Assembly (NCBI GenBank): GCA_903643055.1
Contig: CAHJWV010000499.1
Location: 1 to 5,569, forward strand
Direction: 5' to 3'
Source of the DNA: Burkholderiales bacterium
GTDB taxonomy: Bacteria; Pseudomonadota; Gammaproteobacteria; Burkholderiales; Burkholderiaceae
DNA: 5,569 nucleotides
Numbering within the stretch: the stretch's first letter is position 1; each line of letters starts with the position of its first letter. Both the position numbers and the translations under genes were made by a program. The notes under the pieces are model-generated. The model made no database searches. It saw nothing but the letters and a program-made list of their open reading frames with translations, and had not been told where the DNA came from. Below, piece after piece: positions 1 through 5,569 of the stretch.

Positions 1-1946
<1,946 letters not shown>

Positions 1947-1978
1947 TCAGCCGACCGGTGTGCGATTGAGGCAAGATG

Positions 1979-1988
1979 CGATGCATCG
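1979..1988. repeat. 10-bp palindrome upstream of padR
   Basis: CGATGCATCG is a perfect palindrome 24 bp before the padR start codon. It shares the TGCA core with the two operator-like dyads but not their TGCAAC half-site. It could be a weaker site for autoregulation or chance. A 5-bp hairpin, TCGGC/GCCGA, lies at 1939-1954 just before it. No convincing plus-strand promoter was found in this gap. Confidence 0.2.
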
Positions 1989-2012
1989 ACTTCCGAATGA
2001 TTCTTTCGACCG

Positions 2013-2546
2013 ATGTCCTTACCGCACGCCCTGTTGACTGCCTTGGTCGAATACCCGTGCTCGGGTTCCGAGCTCGCAGAGCGGTTCGACCGATCGATCG
2101 GCTATTTCTGGCATGCCACGCATCAGCAGATCTATCGCGAGCTGGCCCGATTGGAAGAGGCCGGTTGGGCGCAGGCGCTTGCCGCAGCGCCGGGCAGAGG
2201 GCGCAAGCGCCAATACCGGATTATTGCTGCGGGGCGCAAGGAGCTGCGGCGCTGGATCGCCGAGCACGAAGACCCGAAGCCATTGCGCGACGAACTGATG
2301 GTTCGTCTGCGTGCCGAGGCCGCCATCGGCCCCAGCGGCTTGCATAAGGAAATTGAGCGGCGCGTCGCTTTGCATCAGGAAAAGCTGGCGCTTTACCGCC
2401 GCATCGAGCAGCGTGATTTCCTTGGCAAGGAACTGGGCCGCGAAGGGCGCCTTCAACACTTAGTGCTGAAGGCCGGCCTGATGCAGGAAGAGATGTCGCT
2501 TCAGATTGCCCAGCAGGCACTGGAGATCCTCGACCTGCCTTCCTGA
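2013..2546 (+). CDS. PadR-family transcriptional regulator
   Basis: This is a 177-residue dimeric DNA-binding protein of the PadR family, whose members mostly repress a neighbouring operon and release DNA on binding a small ligand. The N-terminal winged helix covers about residues 1-85: the start MSLPHALLTAL, the conserved segment RSIGYFWHATHQQIYREL (27-44) containing the recognition region, and a basic wing around GRGRKRQYRI (61-70). The rest (about 95-175) is the helical Vir_act_alpha_C-type dimerisation region, rich in charged heptad-like stretches. Its length is normal for the longer PadR subgroup. MSLPHA is the usual beginning of this subgroup, which fixes the ATG at 2013 even though no clear Shine-Dalgarno precedes it. 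It is divergent from the dienoyl-CoA reductase gene, and the shared gap carries two palindromes that are its likely operators. The inducer is unknown; a fatty acyl or enoyl thioester would fit the target gene, but this is inference. Confidence 0.92.
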   Translation: MSLPHALLTALVEYPCSGSELAERFDRSIGYFWHATHQQIYRELARLEEAGWAQALAAAPGRGRKRQYRIIAAGRKELRRWIAEHEDPKPLRDELMVRLRAEAAIGPSGLHKEIERRVALHQEKLALYRRIEQRDFLGKELGREGRLQHLVLKAGLMQEEMSLQIAQQALEILDLPS

Positions 2547-2591
2547 GCGTGCCCTCTGTCCCGAACATCAGCCTGCTGGTTGAGCTTGATT

Positions 2592-2621
2592 GGCAAGAGT
2601 TAGGTCGGCAAGAGTGAGGTC
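2592..2621 (+). repeat. Tandem 15-bp repeat, two copies
   Basis: GGCAAGAGTTAGGTC (2592-2606) is followed directly by GGCAAGAGTGAGGTC (2607-2621), with one mismatch. It lies 45 bp after the padR stop. It looks like a recent small duplication by slippage; no function is apparent. Confidence 0.6.
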
Positions 2622-2656
2622 AGTAGCGGTAGGTTGCTAAGGGGTAACGTGTTGGA

Positions 2657-2682
2657 CGGGCATGATTCGGAGTCATGGCCCG
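2657..2682. other. Bulged hairpin downstream of padR
   Basis: CGGGCATGA (2657-2665) can pair with TCATGGCCCG (2673-2682), leaving one bulged G and a 7-nt loop. It is about 110 nt after the padR stop and has no T-tract on either side, so it is not a standard intrinsic terminator. It could still stop or stabilise the padR transcript. Confidence 0.35.
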
Positions 2683-2708
2683 GATCGCCCACAGGCCATC
2701 TCTCGGTC

Positions 2709-2739
2709 AAAAAGCTGCAGCCGCTCAGGGCCGGCTGCA
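2709..2739 (-). terminator. Intrinsic terminator on the minus strand
   Basis: TGCAGCCG (2716-2723) and CGGCTGCA (2732-2739) form a perfect GC-rich 8-bp stem with an 8-nt loop. On the minus strand the stem is followed by GC and then five T (2713-2709). This is a credible Rho-independent terminator for leftward transcription. On the plus strand the A-tract precedes the stem, so it would not end the padR message. No minus-strand gene to its right was found. It may be left over from a lost gene, or it may block antisense transcription into padR. Confidence 0.5.
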
Positions 2740-2813
2740 CCCAGTTCAGTTGACCGCGTACGATATTGAATTCGGGTTATCCGGACGCGCGGATGTGCCG
2801 GGCATGCAGGCCA

Positions 2814-3345
2814 ATGATGAACGCCAGCGACACACAACAAGGCCTGGGCGGTTCGCTGCCTGACTCGGCGCACTGGCTTGCAGAGGGAAGCGCGAACCGC
2901 GCGTTCTTGAGTGGTCGCGATTGGGGTCAATCGCCGCTGTGGCCGCCGGCCGATTGGCCCAAGCCCTTGCGCTCGGCGGTATCGCTGATGCTGGACTCGG
3001 CCGTACCCATGTGGCTTGCCTGGGCGCGGAGCTGGGGCGGGTCTACAACAAACCTTATGCCCGACTGCTCGGAGATAAGCATCCGCGGGCTTTGGGCGCG
3101 CCGCTGAGCGAAGGCTGGGCCGAGATGGGGCCGGATGCTCAAGCGCTGGTGTCCTCGCCTCATCCGGCGAGACCGCGTATCGCGAAGACCTGCTATGGGT
3201 TATCCATCGCGATGGCCACGACCTGCAGGCCTGGTTCAGTTTGTCATCTTCACCGCTTCGCGATGACGAGGGCGCCATCCGCGGGCTGATCTGCACCGTC
3301 TGGGAAACCACCGACAAGGTCTTGGCCCAACGCCGGCAGGGCGAC
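2814..3345 (+). pseudogene. Kinase remnant: N-terminal PAS-like sensor domain, two frame changes
   Basis: The first piece reads MMNASD and then the family motif around DWGQSPLWPPADWPKPLRSA, ending at VPMWLAW. One G is missing from the run at 3021-3024; restoring it gives W-G-A-E-L and continues in the next frame with YNKPYARLLGDKHPRALG. A second change near 3148-3170 leads to GETAYREDLLWV, LQAWFSLSSSPLRDDEG and ICTVWETTDKVLAQRR. Together these are one N-terminal PAS-like domain as found in cytoplasmic proteobacterial hybrid kinases. The exact site of the second lesion cannot be fixed by eye. The ligand is not predictable. Confidence 0.75.
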
Positions 3346-3681
3346 AGCGAAGCTCGCCTGCAGGCGCTGGTGGACGTGACGCGGCAGCTCGATGAGCAGC
3401 GCCGGCTGAAAGTGGAGGAGGCCGCGCGACGCCAGGCGCAACAGCATGAGATCGAAGCGCGTTATCGGCTGGCGGGCCTGGCCGACGGCCATGTCGTCTG
3501 GAATCAAGCGCTGGCCGCCTTGTTCGGGCACGACCATGAACAAACGAGTGCCGATTGGTGGCTTGAGCACATCCATCCCGAAGACCGGCCTCGCATCGAC
3601 ATCAGCATTCGAATGATCGGCGCGATGCTGGACCTCACCGAACGCAAGGCATTTCCAGGCCTTCTTCGAGACGATCGATGA
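3346..3681 (+). pseudogene. Kinase remnant: linker helix and internally deleted second PAS domain
   Basis: The reading frame entered near 3170 continues through a charged helical linker (LDEQRRLKVEEAARRQ) into a PAS_3-like domain: HVVWNQALAALFG, then SADWWLEHIHPEDRPR. At about 3610 the text jumps from RIDISI straight to [14 protein letters not shown], which is the end of such a domain. Roughly 50 residues of the PAS core are therefore missing in frame. A shorter loss is likely near 3485, between RLAGLA and DGHVVWN. The frame then ends at TGA 3679-3681, while homology resumes in another frame from 3653. The sizes of the missing parts are estimates from the family pattern. Confidence 0.7.
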
Positions 3682-4077
3682 AGGTTTCTGTGTCATCGAA
3701 TTTTTGGATAGGCCCGAGGGCCCGCTGAGCGACTACATCCATGTGGCAGCCAACCCGGCCGACCTCGCCAATGCCGGCATTGCGAATGTCGTCGGCCAGC
3801 GCGTGCGCGAGATGGTGCCGCTGGAGGCTAAGGCCTGGGTCCAGACCTATCGGCGGTTGATGGTCACGGGTGAGCCGATCCGCTTCGAGCGCGAACTCGT
3901 GAAGACCGGGCGTTACTTTGAACTGGCCGCCTTTCGCATTGACCCGCCCGAGCGGCGCCAGGTGGCCGTGCTGTTTCAGGACGTCACGCAGCGTCACCAG
4001 GCGGAGTTGGCGCTGCGCGAGTTGAATTACACGCTGGAGCGCCACGTGGCTGCCGAAGTGGCCGAGCGGACCAAAAA
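3653..4077 (+). pseudogene. Kinase remnant: third PAS domain and coiled-coil linker
   Basis: Starting with [18 protein letters not shown], this segment reads as a third PAS domain through [34 protein letters not shown] and the closing strand [15 protein letters not shown]. The helix [23 protein letters not shown] then leads to the kinase core. It appears complete for a PAS domain and is the best preserved sensory part. An A-run of five at 4073-4077 breaks the frame: removing one A joins AERTK to [16 protein letters not shown]. Translation without that correction ends after a short nonsense tail at about 4147. Confidence 0.75.
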
Positions 4078-4285
4078 CCGAAGAGGCGCTGCGCCAATCC
4101 CAGAAGATGGAAGCGGTCGGCCAACGGACGGGTGGCATCGCGCATGACTTCAACAACATGCTGGCCGTTGTCATCGGCTTACTGGAGCTGCTGGGCCGCC
4201 GCTTTGTTGGAGACGCCACGCGCGCGATGCGTTATGTCGATGCGGCCAAGGATGGCGCCAAGCGCGCGGCGCAACTCACTCAGCG
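4078..4285 (+). pseudogene. Kinase remnant: H-box (HisKA-like) phosphoacceptor helix
   Basis: In the corrected frame this reads [15 protein letters not shown], then [17 protein letters not shown]. The phosphoacceptor His codon is at 4143-4145. The usual Leu after GQ is Arg here. The domain continues LELLGRRFV and [15 protein letters not shown] and then stops abruptly at about 4285, where family members go on with a segment of the LLAFSRQ type. About 65 residues (the second dimerisation helix end, linker and first part of the ATP-binding domain) are missing across the junction, and the frame also changes. Confidence 0.75.
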
Positions 4286-4624
4286 TTGGCGGTCAACGGG
4301 CGCGATGCGATGGTGGATGGCGGTCGCCTCACCATCGAAACGTCGAACGACCATCTCGATGAGCGCTACGCCGCCGAGCACCTCGGTGTGGCGGCGGGCC
4401 ACTATGTGATGGTCGCAGTGAGCGATACCGGGTCCGACATGCCGACGGACGTTGTTGCCAAGGCTTTCGACCCTTTCTTCACGACCAAGGAGGTCGGACG
4501 CGGCACGGGCCTCGGCCTCAGCCAGGTCTATGGCTTCGTCAAGCAATCGGGCGGGCACGTGAAGATCTATTCCGAAGTCGGTGAAGGAACGGCAGTGAAG
4601 CTTTACCTGCCGCGCCTCGTGTGA
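4286..4624 (+). pseudogene. Kinase remnant: HATPase_c catalytic domain, 5'-truncated
   Basis: This piece begins inside the N box at LAVNGRDAM (Asn codon 4295-4297), followed by [11 protein letters not shown]. The G1 box reads VSDTGSDM, where the family has DTGTGM or similar; the second Gly is Asp (codon 4436-4438). The F box FDPFFTTK and the G2 box [14 protein letters not shown] are intact, as is the closing strand KLYLPRLV before TGA 4622-4624. The upstream half of the N box helix is missing, so a folded ATP site is unlikely. An upstream frame break means this segment has no natural start of its own. The stop overlaps the GTG of the receiver segment. Confidence 0.75.
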
Positions 4625-4953
4625 CCGCTGCACGACCAGGCGCAGACCGAAGCGGCGGCAGCCAGGAGTTGATGCTGGTGCTGGTCCTGGTGGAAGACGA
4701 GCCTTCGGTTCGGCAACTGTCGGTCGACGCGTTGACCGAACTGGGTTACCGGGTCCTGGAAGTCGACGGTGCTGCCGCAGCGCTGCGCTTGATCGACGCC
4801 CATCCTGACATTGCCTTGCTGTTCACCGGCTACACGCCCAATGCCATGATGCATAACGTCGTGTTTGATGTGGATGTTCAACTGATCGGCAAACCTTTCA
4901 CGATCGAAGAACTCGCCGCCCGTGTTCGAGAGGTGCTGGATACGCCGCAGTAA
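4621..4953 (+). pseudogene. Receiver (REC) domain remnant lacking the phosphoacceptor Asp
   Basis: This open frame would encode up to 110 residues from GTG 4621, which overlaps the kinase stop (GTGA), or 93 from ATG 4672. It is the C-terminal receiver of the hybrid kinase: acidic pocket in LVLVEDEPSVRQLS, helix ALTELGYRVLE, then DAHPDIALLFT. In intact receivers of this kind LLFT is followed by the DVVMP segment with the phosphorylated Asp, and about 29 residues later by a second LFTTGYT. Here LLFT joins GYTPNAMMHN directly, so the Asp and its helix are gone, probably by deletion between the two LFT coding repeats. The conserved Lys in LIGKPF and the last helix remain. AGGAG at 4664-4668 is only 3 nt from ATG 4672. 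A small protein could be made but could not be phosphorylated normally. Confidence 0.75.
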
Positions 4954-5175
4954 GCGCGCGGGGCTTCCCGGCCGTTGGGCTTGGCACGTGCCAGAGCGGG
5001 GCTGGGTGACGGTGTTCAAGGGATGAGCGCCGTGCACTTCACCTTCAACAGGCGACCCATGCTGGTTTGCCGGCAGCGGCATGGTGCATGGTGTGCATCG
5101 CGGGTCAGGCCAGGTGCGTCCGCCATCGCGGGTGCGAAGGCCCGCGCTCGAAGGGGGCGCCGATCCAGGCGAACG
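4954..5175. other. Intergenic stretch without a supported gene
   Basis: No reading frame here resembles a protein family. Visible elements are a 12-bp palindrome, TGGCACGTGCCA, at 4982-4993 and a 10-bp direct repeat, CATCGCGGGT, at 5096-5105 and 5124-5133. The palindrome has no T-tract and is not a standard terminator. The stretch remains GC-rich like the kinase remnant. Confidence 0.5.
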
Positions 5176-5344
5176 CTCATTGAATTTCGAGCAAGCGTTG
5201 TTGCGCTTACAAAAGTAATGCGATCAGGTGATGAGTTATTTATGAGCTATCTGCTGGAAACCAAATCATGAAGAAGCTGGGTTCAAAGATGAGTCGACCC
5301 GCTTTGCGGAAAGGGTCAACAAGATCCAAAAAGTCATCGGATAG
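5176..5344 (+). pseudogene. Possible frameshifted gene remnant, unrecognised
   Basis: Two frames that abut look protein-like. From about 5176 one reads IEFRASVVALTKVMRSG and then DELFMSYLLETKS before TGA 5269-5271. Shifting by one base near 5268-5273, the next frame reads EEAGFKDESTRFAERVN and ends KIQKVIG before TAG 5342-5344. The joined text has amphipathic helix character and codon use that is AT-richer than the genes to the left, which could mean a transferred or foreign fragment. I do not recognise a family. It may equally be chance coding potential in short open frames. A separate 26-codon ATG frame at 5268-5348 overlaps it and is less convincing. Confidence 0.2.
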
Positions 5345-5376
5345 CTGAATTTAATGGCGCTCAATTGTCTGGTTAT

Positions 5377-5407
5377 GTTTACCCCCTAGGAAGTGTTTTC
5401 CCCCTAG
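5377..5407. repeat. Two direct repeats GTTTNCCCCCTAG, 18 bp apart
   Basis: GTTTACCCCCTAG (5377-5389) and GTTTTCCCCCTAG (5395-5407) differ at one base and repeat with an 18-bp period in otherwise AT-rich DNA. Paired, oriented copies of such a distinctive string suggest tandem binding sites for a transcription factor. No gene start is clearly attached; the regulated gene could lie beyond the right edge. No protein is assigned to this motif here. Confidence 0.4.
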
Positions 5408-5481
5408 TTTTGGTGGTTTCAGAGGATGACTTAATCGTGTGAAATTAATCTCAGCTTAAGAAGACCTTTCAACAGATTCTT

Positions 5482-5502
5482 TGCGCATCTGCAGATCGCG
5501 CA
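5482..5502. repeat. 21-bp near-perfect dyad
   Basis: TGCGCATCTG (5482-5491) is matched by CAGAT-C-GCGCA (5492-5502), an inverted repeat broken only by one extra C. The central ATCTGCAGAT is a perfect 10-bp palindrome. As DNA it looks like an operator for a dimer. As RNA it could form an 8-bp hairpin with a 4-nt loop followed by TTTT at 5503-5506, a weak terminator. Neither role can be settled without the gene to the right. Confidence 0.35.
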
Positions 5503-5569
5503 TTTTGCTTGAATGAGCCCCTGAGGGTCGCGCCATTGCGCGTGATACCCAGGCCATGCGAAGCGTTTG

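Larger units (their letters stand above)
2814..4953 (+). pseudogene. Degenerate PAS-domain hybrid sensor histidine kinase
   Basis: The intact ancestor would have been a multi-PAS hybrid kinase: sensory domains, a HisKA-type H box, an HATPase and a C-terminal receiver, passing phosphate from His to Asp. All these parts occur here in order on one strand, but homology moves through seven reading segments. Changes fall at about 3021-3024 (one G lost), 3148-3170, 3649-3655, 4073-4077 (one A gained), 4285 and 4617-4624. Family pattern also indicates material missing near 3485, near 3610, at 4285 and near 4827. The likely start is ATG 2814 or 2817, with CAGG at 2807-2810 as a modest ribosome site; no good promoter was found. 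No transmembrane segment is visible, so a cytoplasmic sensor is likely. The flanking genes are intact, which argues for true decay rather than poor sequence throughout. The ligand and the target are unknown. Confidence 0.85.

Noticed and set aside
2090..2101. 12-bp palindrome CCGATCGATCGG
   Set aside because: It lies inside padR and encodes the conserved RSIG segment, so codon content explains it.
2750..2778. A possible promoter for the kinase remnant starting with TTGACC at 2750
   Set aside because: No -10 like sequence occurs at 16-18 bp spacing; the nearest candidate, GTTATC, is at 20 bp.
2673..3317. A 214-codon minus-strand open frame opposite the kinase remnant
   Set aside because: The text is rich in Arg, Pro and Ser with no motifs, and the plus strand here carries clear PAS homology. 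It also spans the minus-strand terminator hairpin.
3635..4219. A 194-codon minus-strand open frame opposite the third PAS domain
   Set aside because: It is antisense to well-conserved PAS and H-box text and has no recognisable domain.
4621..4953. The receiver segment as an independent working response regulator overlapping the kinase by GTGA
   Set aside because: The phosphoacceptor Asp region is absent and the segment matches the C-terminal receiver of the same hybrid kinase, so a remnant is the simpler reading.
5268..5348. A 26-codon basic small open frame starting at ATG 5268
   Set aside because: There is no good ribosome site, no recognisable family, and it overlaps another frame with more protein-like text.

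Overview
The window is GC-rich through most of its length. It reads as proteobacterial chromosome, and the style of the two intact proteins suggests a Burkholderiales-type betaproteobacterium; that assignment rests on family resemblance alone. Two genes are intact in what is visible. A third, large gene has decayed. No rRNA, tRNA, CRISPR array or insertion sequence was seen.

Left part (1-2546): a divergent pair. On the minus strand, starting at 1844 and running off the left edge, is a 2,4-dienoyl-CoA reductase of the FadH type, a flavin and Fe-S enzyme of unsaturated fatty acid beta-oxidation. On the plus strand at 2013-2546 is a PadR-family repressor. The 168-bp gap between them holds two near-identical palindromes, TGCAAC-NN-GTTGCA, centred 40 bp apart. 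They bracket a recognisable minus-strand promoter, one over its -35 box and one at the expected transcription start. The simplest reading is a self-contained module in which the PadR protein represses fadH, and perhaps itself, through the twin sites.

Middle (2547-4953): a short intergenic stretch has a 15-bp tandem repeat, a bulged hairpin and a good intrinsic terminator that points left although no minus-strand gene feeds it. It is followed by the wreck of a plus-strand PAS-domain hybrid sensor histidine kinase. Homology continues through six reading-frame changes. PAS-like segments, the H box, the ATP-binding domain and a C-terminal receiver can all be followed in order. Internal deletions have removed part of a PAS domain, the dimerisation/ATP-lid linker and the phospho-accepting Asp region of the receiver. 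It is very unlikely to signal.

Right end (4954-5569): no convincing gene. The first 220 bp or so are GC-rich and featureless apart from a 12-bp palindrome and a 10-bp direct repeat. From about 5180 the composition becomes AT-richer. There is a possible frameshifted gene remnant, a pair of GTTTNCCCCCTAG direct repeats 18 bp apart, and a 21-bp near-perfect dyad. These may be regulatory sites for a gene beyond the right edge.
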